64,000 nucleotides of DNA, from positions 496,001-560,000 of the forward strand of contig NZ_JAEKEZ010000029.1 of the NCBI RefSeq assembly GCF_016650815.1, given 5' to 3'. The notes beneath the pieces are model-generated. The model was given only the letters and a program-made list of their open reading frames with translations, was not told where the DNA came from and did no database searches. This document shows, one piece after another, positions 43,744-53,577 of this stretch; positions within the stretch are counted from its first letter, which is position 1; every line of letters starts with the position of its first letter. A program made the translations under genes and the position numbers. This DNA is from Pseudomonas sp. TH31 (GTDB lineage Bacteria; Pseudomonadota; Gammaproteobacteria; Pseudomonadales; Pseudomonadaceae).

Positions 43744-44894
43744 TTACAGACAAGTGGCAAGTACCCGTACGAGCTTTTGCGCGCGTGGATCCATCAATAC
43801 GTACGGCCCCAAGGTATTTGTCACAAAGCCGAAAGCCACATCGTGTTCTGGGTCAGCAAAACCGATGGAACCGCCGGCACCGGGTGGCCGAACGCCCGTG
43901 GGCCGAGGCCGTAGGTGGCGTTCGGGACATCCGGTTGATCGAGCATGCAACCCAGGCCGAAACGGGTCTGGGTCAGTAAAGTCTTGTCCTCACCGAAGCT
44001 GTGTTCGCGGGTCAGCTCATCGAGCATTTCGCTTTCCAGCAGGCTGCCGTCCAGAAGACCGGCGTAGAAACCGGCCAGGCTGCGGGCATTGCCGTGACCA
44101 TTGGCGGCGGGTTGTTGCATGCGCCGCCACTGCGGTTTGTTGGTGCTGGTCATGATCGACGGCGGGTTGGTGAACGCCCGGGTGGTCATGGCCGTTGGCT
44201 CGCGCATGGTCACTTGCAGCAGGCGCTGGGCCGCGGCATCGCCGACATTACCCTTGCCACGGGCAATGTGCGCCACGCGGTGAAACTCTTCGTCAGCCAG
44301 GCCGACGTGGAAGTCCAGGCCCAATGGCTTGGCAACCCGCGCCACAATCGACTCCCCCGGCCCACGACCGTCGGCACGATGCAGTAACTCGCCCACCAGC
44401 CAGCCGTAAGTGATCGCGGCATAGCCGTGGCCCTGGCCCGGCGTCCACCACGGCGCTTCGGCGGCCAGCGCGTCAACCATGGTTTGCCAGTCATAAAGCG
44501 CTTCAGGGGCCAGCAGCTCGCGCAGGGCCGGCAGACCGGCCTGATGGCAGAGCAATTGACGCAACGTCACGGACTCTTTACCGGCGGCGGCAAATTCGGG
44601 CCAGTAGCGCGCAACCGGAGCATCGAGTTGCAGCTTGCCTTCGGCCACCAGTTGCAGCGCAGTGACGGCGGTGAAGGTCTTGGTACAGGAGAACAGGTTG
44701 GCGATGGTATCGCTGTGCCAGGCTTCGGTGCCGTCCTTGTCGGCGGTACCGGCCCAGAGATCAAGAACGGTTTCACCGCCGACCTGGATGCATAGCGCTG
44801 CGCCACGCTCCTGGGGATCGTCGAACAGCGCAACGAAAGCTTCGCGTACCGCTTCGAACTTAAGCTCGTAATGACCCTGAATCTGCACCCGCAA
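43744..44894 (-). CDS. Family VIII esterase/beta-lactamase-like serine hydrolase (frameshifted)
   Basis: An EstB-type serine hydrolase of the class C beta-lactamase fold. The nucleophile motif S69-C-T-K72 (LFSCTKTF) and tyrosines in GHGYAAITYGW are visible. The frame breaks after GLGPRAFGHP; the true C-terminus (GAGGSIGFADPEHDVAFGFVTN to VRVLATCL) is in the next frame. One base is missing at 43880-43881 (CC for CCC). Restored length is 383 aa, normal for the family. Substrate unknown: short-chain esters are typical. Confidence 0.83.
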
Positions 44895-44997
44895 CTCCCC
44901 GGATTAACGCTCTACAAAGTGATCCGCATTGTTCCAGCCCCGGAGGTTTTTGGGAACAGGGGCGGGCTGGGCGGTTGCCCCGCCCTCCCAACGGTCA

Positions 44998-45080
44998 AGA
45001 TCAAAAGATCGCAGCCTGCGGCAACTCCTTCAGTGGAATTGTGTTCGCCCTATAGGAGCTGCCGCAGGCTGCGATCTTGG
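44998..45080. repeat. REP palindrome after the GH gene
   Basis: AAGATCGCAGCCTGCGGCAACTCC-type copy and its inverted copy ending GCCGCAGGCTGCGATCTTGG; lies just after the leftward glycosidase stop. Confidence 0.8.
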
Positions 45081-45085
45081 CTTTA

Positions 45086-47500
45086 TCAGATTTTAATGGC
45101 CATTCCCTGAATGCCCGCCCGCATGCCCAGCGCCCTGCCCGGGCCTTTGCCGGCCTCGCCTTTTCGGCCGCCCTCTGTTGCGGCGTGGCTGGCTTTATCC
45201 GCTTGTGCCTTGGCCTTCTCGGCCTCTTTGCCCAGTTGGTCGACCGCCAGCAAGTTGCTTTTGCGCACGCTGTCGACAAAGCCCTGGAACGGCAGATCGG
45301 TAATGCCCACCAGACCAAAGTGCCCGTTTTCGCCATCCAGCAGACGTCCGGTCACCGGTTGATCGAGGTACTGGAACCAGTCCACGCCGACAATCGACGG
45401 TTCACTCATCGCCTGTTTGAGGAAGTTGGCGTAAGCCGGGCCACGATCTTCTTCCTTCATCAGTTGCGTCACACCCCCCCAGAACGGGCCGCGATCCGCC
45501 GAGCCAAAGTTGAACTCGGTGATCAGCACCGGTTTGTCGAGGCTGCGCAGCTTGGCGAAGTCGTAACCGTCCTGCGGTTGCAGGGTGTACATGTTGAAAC
45601 TCAGCACATCGCAATACTGCGCGCAGGACTCGACCGCCTCCGGGGTGCTGATGGCGAAACGGCCGCCCAGCAACAGCTGGTTCGGTGCGTGCCACTTGAG
45701 CGAATCGGAAATGGTCTTGAAGTAGGTGTCCGCAAAGACCTTCTGGAAGTATTTGAAGTCAGCTTCGATTTCCGGGTGATCGGCGCTTGGCAGCGGCGCT
45801 TCGAAGCCCGGGTCTTCCATCAATTCCCAGGCCGGCAGGTCAATGCCCCAGGCTTTCGACAGACCCGCCTGATTGCGGTACTTGTCGCGCAATTGCTTGA
45901 GAAACGCACGTTTGGCCGGCACGTCGGTGGTCATTTTCAAGGTGCCGTAGGCCAGGGCGTAACGGGATTTCGGGTCGTCGCCGGGACCGGCCCAGGCCAG
46001 TTCGTTGTCGGCGAAGTAACCGATCAGCCACGGGTCGTCACGGTGATCCCGGGCCGCGATGGCCACGGCACGCTCGGTGGCCATGGCGAAACGCGGGTCG
46101 AACGGGTCGGGCATGCCGCCCCACCAGTCGGTGCCGGTGCTGATGCTGGCGTAATCGCCAACGATCGACAGCGGCAAGGTGTATGGCACGCGGTCAGCGT
46201 TGCCCAGCGCCGGGGCGCTCCAGTTGCCGATAGTGTTGAAGCCCCAGGCTTGCAGGCGATCCAGGGTATGGCTGGCCCAGCGTTTTTCGTCGAATGCTTC
46301 AGGCTTGCATGGCGCTAGCGCTGGTTTCTCGGCGGTTTGTGCATCGGCTTTGGCCGCTTGCGCAACGCCGGCCTTGGTTTCACTGGTCGCCACACACGGC
46401 TGCCCATAGAGGCGTTGCAGGTTGGCGCCGTAAAAGTCGTACCAACGACCGGCGTTGTAGGCACGGCCCTGATCGGCGCCGTTGCCGCCACGGTTGTCGC
46501 CTTCGCCATATTGGCGGGCCAGCGGCTCGTCGGGTTTTGGCAGGTTTTCAAACATCCACTCGCGACCGGCGATGTAGGTTTGATCGACGTCCGGGGCAAC
46601 GGTGTTCACGCCCAGGGAATAGAACGGGTGCCCTTCAGGCGTTACCAGATACCAGCGACCATCGCGTTTCTCGGTTCGGAAAAAGCCGCTGGCCTTGAAC
46701 GCCGGGCCTTTGCTCCAGCCACCGTATTGGTCCAGGGACGATTTCTCGCGCTCGGCCAGCCAGGTTTTCAGTTGTTGATGTTCTTTTGCCGCAGCGGACT
46801 TCAGTTGCTCGTCGTTGCTGACTTTCTCTGGCCATTTGGCCCGGGTCGATTGACCGTAAGCGTCGACCAAGCCGCCATAAGCGGCTTTGGTCACGTCTGC
46901 TCCGTCCTGCACACCGAAGCGTTCCAGCAAGATGCTCTGGGCGACTTTTGGCTGATCCATCGACAAGGTCACCGACACGATCTGGCTGCGATCCAGCTCA
47001 CCGGCACTGCTGGCCAGCAGCACGCGCTGACCGTCGAAAGTCATCGGCATTGGCGGGCCGGCCTTCATGCCCTGGCTCAACGGTGAACTGGCGACCAACG
47101 GCACCAGCAGGGTTTGCGCCGGGCCGGCCGGCAGATCGACGCGACTGACCAAGGTCTTGCCGTCGTTGCTCTGGATCTTCACGTAGAGGGTCACGGCCCA
47201 GTTCATCGCGCTCTGGATCCGCAGGCTCATGACGCCCGACTGTGACCAGTCCCAGGCGCCGGTTTGCGGGGTAAGGCGCAAGGTTGGCTGGGCCGCCGGG
47301 TTGAAGGTCACCCGGCGCAGCACTTCGCCTTCAGCCGTTTGTTCGGCGTTGGATTGCGGCAGGCTGGCGTCCTGGGTCGCCACCGAAACCACATCAGCGG
47401 GGCGCACAAAGTTGAACAGCGTTTGCTGGCCTGCGGGAGCAGCCAGCAAGGGCGTTGCGAACAACAGGGCAAATACAGCGGGCAACGAACGGCGAATCAT
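45086..47500 (-). CDS. Secreted beta-agarase-like glycoside hydrolase (GH50-like)
   Basis: An 804-aa protein from MIRRSLPAVFALLFATPLLAAPAG, a clear signal peptide, so exported. An N-terminal beta-sandwich carbohydrate-binding-like region (about 30-220) precedes a TIM-barrel region with GFFRTEKRDGRWYLVTPEGHPFYSLGVN. Likely catalytic glutamates are in GYFADNELAW (acid/base) and VLITEFNFGSADRG (nucleophile), the GH-A clan pattern. Agarases of GH50 share these motifs; the substrate in a Pseudomonas is unknown. No sugar-uptake genes are adjacent. The frame upstream to 47578 was rejected because the signal peptide fixes the start. Confidence 0.72.
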   Translation of the reverse strand: MIRRSLPAVFALLFATPLLAAPAGQQTLFNFVRPADVVSVATQDASLPQSNAEQTAEGEVLRRVTFNPAAQPTLRLTPQTGAWDWSQSGVMSLRIQSAMNWAVTLYVKIQSNDGKTLVSRVDLPAGPAQTLLVPLVASSPLSQGMKAGPPMPMTFDGQRVLLASSAGELDRSQIVSVTLSMDQPKVAQSILLERFGVQDGADVTKAAYGGLVDAYGQSTRAKWPEKVSNDEQLKSAAAKEHQQLKTWLAEREKSSLDQYGGWSKGPAFKASGFFRTEKRDGRWYLVTPEGHPFYSLGVNTVAPDVDQTYIAGREWMFENLPKPDEPLARQYGEGDNRGGNGADQGRAYNAGRWYDFYGANLQRLYGQPCVATSETKAGVAQAAKADAQTAEKPALAPCKPEAFDEKRWASHTLDRLQAWGFNTIGNWSAPALGNADRVPYTLPLSIVGDYASISTGTDWWGGMPDPFDPRFAMATERAVAIAARDHRDDPWLIGYFADNELAWAGPGDDPKSRYALAYGTLKMTTDVPAKRAFLKQLRDKYRNQAGLSKAWGIDLPAWELMEDPGFEAPLPSADHPEIEADFKYFQKVFADTYFKTISDSLKWHAPNQLLLGGRFAISTPEAVESCAQYCDVLSFNMYTLQPQDGYDFAKLRSLDKPVLITEFNFGSADRGPFWGGVTQLMKEEDRGPAYANFLKQAMSEPSIVGVDWFQYLDQPVTGRLLDGENGHFGLVGITDLPFQGFVDSVRKSNLLAVDQLGKEAEKAKAQADKASHAATEGGRKGEAGKGPGRALGMRAGIQGMAIKI

Positions 47501-47595
47501 GAGAACGAAATTCTCCCTAACGACCTCAATGGGCCAGTGGAAAAGCGATGGCGCAGAAATAGACAACAGGTTGGGCAAAACTGCCCACCCGTGTA

Positions 47596-49738
47596 TCAGG
47601 AAATTTCACGTCGGAAGGGTGGTAACGCATTGAGGATCGCTTTGCCATAGCGTTGGGTGACCAGACGCCGATCCAGCAAAGTGATGGTGCCGCGGTCTTC
47701 TTCGGTACGCAGCAAGCGACCGCAAGCCTGGACCAGTTTCAGCGAGGCATCCGGCACGGAGATTTCCATGAATGGATTGCCACCCGGGCTTCGATCCATT
47801 CGGCCAGTGCGGCTTCCACCGGATCGTCGGGCACCGAGAATGGAATCTTGGCGATCACCACGTGCTCGCAATACGCACCCGGCAAGTCAACGCCTTCGGC
47901 AAAACTCGCCAGGCCGAACAACACGCTGGAATCCCCGCCATCGACCCGCGCCTTGTGCTTGTTCAGGGTTTCCTGTTTCGACAGGTTGCCTTGAATGAAC
48001 ACTTGCTTGCGCCAGTCGCGGTCGAGGCCATCGAACACGTCCTGCATCTGTTTGCGCGACGAGAACAGCACCAGGGTGCCGCGCGAACCTTCGACCAGCG
48101 CCGGCAAATCACGAATGATTGCGGCGGTGTGGGCCGGCGCGTCACGCGGATCGGCTTTGAGATCCGGCACCCGCAGCACACCGGCATCGGCGTGATGGAA
48201 CGGGCTCGGGACCACGGCCGTCACGGCTTTTTTGGCAGGCCGGCGCGCATGCGGAAGCGGTCGAACGTGCCGAGTGCGGTCAGTGTCGCCGAGGTTACCA
48301 GCGCACCGTAGGCCACGTTCCACAGATTGCGACGGAGCATTTCTGCCGCGAGGATCGGGCTGGCGTTGACCTCGATGTCGAACAGCGAACCGCTTTCGGC
48401 CAGCGTCAGCCAACGGGCCATCGGCGGATTGTCTTCCGGGTCTTCGGCGGTGAACGCGGTCCACAACTCCCAGTTGCCCGAAGAGCGGGACAACAAGCTG
48501 CCGAACAACGGATACCACTCTTCGGCCTGGTTGCTGGCGATGCCGATGTTGACCTCGCCATCCATGCCTTCCTTGAGCAGTTCGGTGAGGCGGGTGAACA
48601 GATCAGTCAGGCGGGCAAAGGCTTTCTTCAGCTCCACGCCCATCTCGCGCATGTGTTCGGGGATCACCCCTGCGACGAAGCGGTGACGCGGCCGCTCACG
48701 GCCTTCGACGTCTTCGCCGGGTTTGAAATCGGCGACCTGTTCGCACGCGGTGAACATGAACTGCTGCTGAGTCTTGATCTCCCGCGCCAACTCCGGCACT
48801 TGTTCGATCAACTTGCCCAGGTCGCCCGGCAACGGGTGCTGGGCGAGCAATTTAGTGAGGTTCTTGGCGGTGGCTTCCAGCCAGTCGGCCGTGGAACGCA
48901 GGCGCGTGTAGTGAGCGAAGTGACCGATGGCCTTGTCCGGCAGGTGGTGGCCTTCGTCGAACACGTAGATAGTGTCGCGCGGGTCCGGCAGCACGGCACC
49001 GCCACCCAGGGCCAGGTCGGCCAGAACCATGTCATGGTTGGTGACGATCACGTCTACCTTGCCCATGCCTTCGCGGGCCTTGTAGAAGGCGCACTGGCCG
49101 AAGTTCGGGCAATGACGGTTGGTGCACTGGCTGTGATCGGTGGTCAGGCGCGCCCAGTCGGCATCTTCCAGGGCGGTGGACCAACTGTCGCGGTCTCCGT
49201 CCCATTTATTGCCGGCGAGCTTCTCGATCATGCTGGTGAAGAGCTTCTGGCTGGCCTCATCGACCTCGATCTTGAAGCCTTCTTCTTCGAACATCTGCGC
49301 GGTGGCGGTTTGTGCGTGACCTTCTTGCAACAACATGTCGAGCTTGGACAGGCACATGTAGCGCCCACGGCCCTTGGCCAGGGCGAAGCTGAAGTTCAGC
49401 CCGCTGTTGCGCATCAGGTCGGGCAAATCCTTGTAGACGATCTGCTCTTGCAGGGCCACGGTGGCCGTGGCGATCACCAGGCGTTTGCCCGCGGCTTTGG
49501 CCGTCGGGATCGCCGCCAGGCTGTAGGCCACGGTTTTACCGGTACCGGTGCCGGCTTCCACCGCGACAATCGCGGGGTCGCCACTGCGCCGGCCTTCGTC
49601 GTCGGTGTCGATGTCACCGAGGACTTTGGCAATTTCGGCGATCATCAGGCGTTGGCCGTAGCGCGGTTTGAGGCTCTTGGCTTCAAGAAAACGCGAGTAG
49701 GCGCCCTGGATCGTGGTTTTGAGTTCGGTGCTGATCAT
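47596..49738 (-). CDS. dinG: ATP-dependent DNA helicase DinG (two frameshifts)
   Basis: An XPD-like Fe-S helicase that unwinds forks, R-loops and damaged DNA; usually LexA-controlled. MISTELKTTIQGAYSRFLEAKSLKPRYGQRLMIAEI leads to Walker A VEAGTGTGKTVAYS, Fe-S cysteines (RYMCLSKLD; QCTNRHCPNFGQC) and the DEGH box. The frame breaks after RMRAGLPKK (T6 at 48228-48233, coding A7 expected) and again after ALAEWIEAR (CCC at 47783-47785, coding G4 expected). The three parts join to 714 aa, the normal DinG length, ending GKAILNALPPFRREIS. Confidence 0.92.
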
Positions 49739-49783
49739 GGATAGTCGGGCGCAAAAAACGCTGGATAAATTTTCAGTGGTTGA

Positions 49784-50049
49784 GGGGGCGTTCTCAATTA
49801 GTTTCCACGCCGCGTTGTCGCCTTAAAGCGGGCCAGGCAAGGCGCAGGCCGCTGGGAATGGTTGTTCCCTTTCCAAGGCCTGCAACGCAGGCTGGCCCGC
49901 TTTAAGGCACAACCCGAAGGGCCGGGCCTGCTGTTGTGCAGGGCTGCGTTGCTCGAAGCTTATTTGGAATGACCAAACCACGCTTCTCGCGCCTTGCCCT
50001 GCACAACAGCAGACCCGGCGCGGCGCGGAAACTAATTGAGAACGCCCCC
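49784..50049. repeat. 266-bp multi-stem palindromic element
   Basis: A perfect 23-bp terminal inverted repeat (49784-49806 and 50027-50049, starting GGGGGCGTTCTC) extends with one mismatch to 31 bp. Inside are two hairpins: 49815-49836 with 49892-49912 (21 of 22 paired, CCTTAAAGCGGGCCAG core) and 49924-49944 with 49996-50016 (20 of 21). The whole can fold as a three-way junction. No open frame and no obvious target duplication. Probably a mobile or dispersed repeat; it fills the dinG-copD-family gap. Confidence 0.85.
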
Positions 50050-50105
50050 TAAATCGGCGGCTATCATACCGCGCTAATTAATCCCGCGCAGAACGGAGTA
50101 CCTCA

Positions 50106-50570
50106 ATGACCGCTTTTAGCCTCGTTTATACCCTGCATGTCCTGTCCGCCCTGGTGTGGGTGGGCGGCATGTTTTTCGCCTGGATGGTCCTGCGCCCGGC
50201 GGCGATGAAGGCCCTGGACGGCCCCGGCCGATTGAAGTTGTGGGTAGAAGTATTTCAAGGTTTTTTCCGCTGGGTCTGGGTGGCGGTGGTGCTTTTGCCG
50301 ATCAGCGGTGTGGGCATGATTCATCTGCAATTCGCAGGCTTTGAAGCGGCGCCGCGCTATGTGCAGGTGATGATGGGGCTGTATGTGGTGATGACCGCGC
50401 TGTTTATCCGGATTCAGGCGTTGTTGCTGCCGGAGTTGCGCACGGCGGTGACGGCGCAGGATTGGCCGGCTGGGGCGGCGACGCTTGGGAAGATTCGGCG
50501 GTTGGTGGGGATTAATCTGATTGTCGGGTTGGTGTTGGTGGCGATTGCTGCGGCTCGGCCCATGTTTTAA
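50106..50570 (+). CDS. CopD-family membrane protein
   Basis: A 154-aa inner-membrane protein with four TM helices. LHVLSALVWVGGMFFAWMVLRPAA and ARPMF with conserved His (LHVL, MIHLQF) match the CopD-domain family, which can bind copper or haem. A GAACGGAG site precedes the ATG. No other copper gene is adjacent, so a specific copper role is unproven. Confidence 0.85.
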   Translation: MTAFSLVYTLHVLSALVWVGGMFFAWMVLRPAAMKALDGPGRLKLWVEVFQGFFRWVWVAVVLLPISGVGMIHLQFAGFEAAPRYVQVMMGLYVVMTALFIRIQALLLPELRTAVTAQDWPAGAATLGKIRRLVGINLIVGLVLVAIAAARPMF

Positions 50571-50573
50571 AAG

Positions 50574-50682
50574 CATCGCGGGCAAGTCGGGTCGCCGCAT
50601 CGCTCGCTCCTACAGGATTGATGTTGTTCGCGAATATCGCAGACGACTCAAAATCTGTAGGAGCATGGCTTGCCCGCGATGG
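50574..50682. repeat. REP palindrome pair
   Basis: CATCGCGGGCAAGTCGGG with CTCGCTCCTACAG, and the inverted CTGTAGGAGCATGGCTTGCCCGCGATG, flank an AT-richer spacer. Confidence 0.8.
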
Positions 50683-50716
50683 CGGCTCACCAGACAACAT
50701 AAATCTCAGAAACGGC

Positions 50717-51475
50717 TTACAACCGCTGAAGCGTCACCGCCCCTGCTGCACCGACCGGCCCTGGCTGACCATCAACCCCTGCACGGCCACTCTTGCCGCC
50801 ATCCGTTGTGTAGACCAGGCAACCCTTGGCCTTGCCACCCGCGCCCGGTTTGCCACCAGGCCCGGCCAAGCCACCAGCACCGCCAGCGACCTGAACCTTG
50901 ATTCGCTCTGCCGGAAATTCGCGAGGCACTTGCAGGCGCACCAGTGCACCGGCCGCCCCTGGCTGTCCGTCGCTGCCATTGCTGCCGTCGAACCCGTGCC
51001 CGGCCTGCCCCCAGGTGCAGCCCGGCTCTTCACCGTTGCCGCCATCCAGACCAACAAAACCCGGCGCACCTGCACCACCGCGCGCATCCACCGTTAATAC
51101 CGGTGCGTTCAGCGACTTGATCAGCAAGTTCAGGTTTCGCCCGGAGCGGGCAGCCTTGAGGTAGGTCCCCGGCGCACCACGCGAGGTGATCAGGCTGCCT
51201 TCAGACAAATCGGCACGGCTGACTTTCAGTTCCAGCGCCTGTTCACCCGGCACGATGGCAATGCGCGCTTCTCGCCCGAGGCGCAATTCGCCGACCGTCA
51301 CTTCGGTCACGTTCGAGGGGATCAGCAACGTGCCGTAATCAGCCACTTCCAGCCGTTCCAGCTGCAGCGTACTGGTCGTGTTGGGCAGGCGCATCAGCGA
51401 GTTGGTTTCGACACTTACCACTTGGGCGCAGGCCAATGGGCTGATGAGTGCGGCGAGCAAACAGAGTTTACGCAT
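50717..51475 (-). CDS. Exported collagen-like Gly-rich protein
   Basis: A 252-aa protein with a signal peptide (MRKLCLLAALISPLACA). A beta-rich N-terminal half (residues 20-140) is followed by two Gly-rich blocks with partial collagen Gly-X-Y pattern (ARGGAGAPGFVGLDGGNGEE, DGSNGSDGQPGAAGA; GGAGGLAGPGGKPGAGGKAKG; GKSGRAGVDGQPGPVGAAGA). A single Cys-containing insert interrupts each block. It overlaps the stop of the DUF1145 gene by 8 bases, so the two are co-translated. Likely a surface or periplasmic protein; role unknown. Confidence 0.75.
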   Translation of the reverse strand: MRKLCLLAALISPLACAQVVSVETNSLMRLPNTTSTLQLERLEVADYGTLLIPSNVTEVTVGELRLGREARIAIVPGEQALELKVSRADLSEGSLITSRGAPGTYLKAARSGRNLNLLIKSLNAPVLTVDARGGAGAPGFVGLDGGNGEEPGCTWGQAGHGFDGSNGSDGQPGAAGALVRLQVPREFPAERIKVQVAGGAGGLAGPGGKPGAGGKAKGCLVYTTDGGKSGRAGVDGQPGPVGAAGAVTLQRL

Positions 51476-51746
51476 GGGATGCCCCTGGGACGGCCGGGGC
51501 CGGAATGGTTTGCAGGTGGAAAATGCCGACGAAGAGGATTTGCAGCCGATCACGCCAAGGGTGGGCGCGACCTTTGAGGCTGCCGTTGAACAGCAACAAC
51601 TCAAGCAGGTGAGTGAGCAGCAACAGGCTGCCGGCCAGATTGACCAACAGGTGCAGCGGTTTGATAAACGGAATCAGAACATTGACCAGCACCACCAGCC
51701 AAAACAGACAGGTGAGCGCCTTCCCCAGCCCCCAAAACACCTTCAT
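51468..51746 (-). CDS. DUF1145-family membrane protein
   Basis: A 92-aa inner-membrane protein with two to three TM helices (MKVFWGLGKALTCLFWLVVLVNVLIPFIKPLHLLVNLAG...). A GGGGGC site precedes the ATG at 51746; earlier in-frame ATGs lack one. Function unknown. It overlaps the collagen-like gene by 8 bases. Confidence 0.8.
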   Translation of the reverse strand: MKVFWGLGKALTCLFWLVVLVNVLIPFIKPLHLLVNLAGSLLLLTHLLELLLFNGSLKGRAHPWRDRLQILFVGIFHLQTIPAPAVPGASHA

Positions 51747-51905
51747 ACAGCCCCCTTGCAGCATTATTCTTTGGGCGCACAGTAACGGCTTCCACGCGAG
51801 ATAAGCCAGAGGGCGACACAAAAATCTTCTGCACGCCGCCGAATGACCGCCGACTCGACGAGAAATGTCGTCCGGCAGCTCTAAAACGAGGTTCTACGCC
51901 AAGTA

Positions 51906-52629
51906 TCAGCGATTGATATGCAATTCCACCCGACGGTTTTGTGCCCGCCCTATTTCCGTCTCGTTGTCGGCCACCGGCTGACTTTCGTCCTTGCCCTCGC
52001 TGGTGAGTTTGTTCGGTGCCAGGCCCTGACTCAACAAGTAGCCCGCCACACTGCTGGCGCGACGTTCCGACAAGGCCTGGTTGTAAGCATCCGAGCCTTT
52101 GCTGTCGGTATGGCCCACTACCTTGATGCTGACCACGTCGGCATTCTGCAATTTGGGCATCAGCGTATCCAACTGACTGCGTGCGGCCGGCGTCAGGTCG
52201 GACTTGTTGAACGCGAACAATACGTTGCCGGCATCGCTCAGGGTGATCACTTCGGAGGTCGATGCCGGTTCGGCGGGTTTCACACTGGCCGGGTATTGCG
52301 GTAGCGGGCAGCCACGGTGATCGACCGGCGTATTGGGCAGTGTACCGGGGCATTGATCGCGACGGTCGAACACCCCATCGCCATCTTCATCGCCATCCTG
52401 GGCGTAACAGATCAAACCACCCGTCAAGATACCGAGCGCCGCTCCACCAGCTGCCCAACCGCCACTTTCAATAGCGCCCAGGCCACCACCGACCAGGCCG
52501 CCGATAACACTGCAGTCGGCCAGGTACGTTGATTCAGAGGGGCAGTGCCATCGCTGTGAGTAGCGCAACCGGTCAAGAGGCTGCAAAAAGCAGCAGAACC
52601 GGTAGGACAGTCCTTGAGAGAACGCTCAT
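51906..52629 (-). CDS. OmpA-family lipoprotein A (two frameshifts)
   Basis: A predicted outer-membrane lipoprotein with a glycine-zipper and an OmpA peptidoglycan-binding domain. The ATG at 52629 (AGGAGC site) opens MSVLSRTVLPVLLLF; restoring a T in the run at 52585-52589 gives CSLLTGCATHS with lipobox LTGC. A second base is missing near 52515, after which SVIGGLVGGGLGAIESGGW and DGDEDGDGVFDRRDQCPGT follow. The OmpA part has VGHTDSKGSDAYNQALSERRASSVAGYL and QNRRVELHINR. Restored length is 241 aa. A tandem relative lies at 52.7 kb. Confidence 0.8.
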
Positions 52630-52719
52630 CGTGAATGCTCCTGTGTTACCGGTCCATACCGGTTACACAGGAGTAAAGACCCGCATCCGCGACTGTACAA
52701 GCCGCGGCGCGGAAGGGGA

Positions 52720-53387
52720 TTAACGCTCGATTTTGATTTCGGTACGACGGTTCAATGCGCGGCCATCCGCAGTTTTGTTATCGGCCACTGGCTGGCTTTC
52801 GCCTTTACCGGTGACAGACACGAAGCTGCTGCGAGGTACGCCATCGTGGATCAGGTATTCCACCACCGAATGTGCGCGTTTATCCGACAGTTTCTGGTTG
52901 TAGGCATCGCTGCCCACGCTGTCGGTATGGCCAGTCACGGTCAGGCGTGCAGTGGAGGATTCCTGTTTCAGGCGAGTAGCGACTTTATCGAGGACCAGTT
53001 TGTCAGAAGGTGTGAGCGTGGCTTTGTCGAACTGGAAGTGAACATCGCGGATGACGATGGTTTCTTCCTTGACCACCACGACTTCCTCAACCACTGGCGC
53101 AGGCGGTGCGGCGACAGGACAACCATCAGCATCGACCGGTACGCCTTTGGGTGTGCCGGGCACTTCTCTGGCACTGCACCGTGCACCCAGCAATAGGCGG
53201 CTGCCGTGCCGCCGACCAGCAGCGCACCATACCCCGCCCACGCCGAACTTTCGGTCGCGCCGAGACCGGCACCGACGACACCGCCGACCGCCGCACAGGT
53301 CGGCCAGTCGGTTTTCTGCAAACCTGCGCAACCAGTCAACACACTGGTTAGCAGAACCAAGGGTAATGCTGTCCGAACTATGCTCAT
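52720..53387 (-). CDS. OmpA-family lipoprotein B (frameshifted)
   Basis: Paralogue-like neighbour of the preceding gene with the same layout: lipobox LTGC in MSIVRTALPLVLLTSVLTGCAG, Gly-zipper VGGVVGAGLGATESSAWAGYG, then the OmpA domain (VTGHTDSVGSDAYNQKLSDKRAHSVVEYL, LNRRTEIKIER). The frame breaks after AVPEKCP; one base is missing at 53156-53157, restoring CPGTPKGVPVDADGCPV, the usual linker. Restored length is 222 aa. The ATG at 53387 has an AGGAGA site. It is probably an outer-membrane-peptidoglycan tether. Confidence 0.83.
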
Positions 53388-53577
53388 CTAGTTTTCTCCT
53401 GAGGGATCGGCTTGGAACCGATTCAGGTAGTAAAGACCGGAGTTTTAATCTCCGCCAGCAATAGGCCATTGCTGTTTTTCCCCGTGTTCACGGCAGATCA
53501 GCACTTTTGGCACACCATGGCTCTAGGCCCGAACGTTGGGGCAGGCTAGTCTTGGCAGCTCTGATTGAGGATCTTCG

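Noticed and set aside
47739..48518. Separate helicase C-terminal gene
   Set aside because: It is the out-of-frame continuation of dinG after a lost base, not an independent gene; its own N-terminus is a shadow frame.
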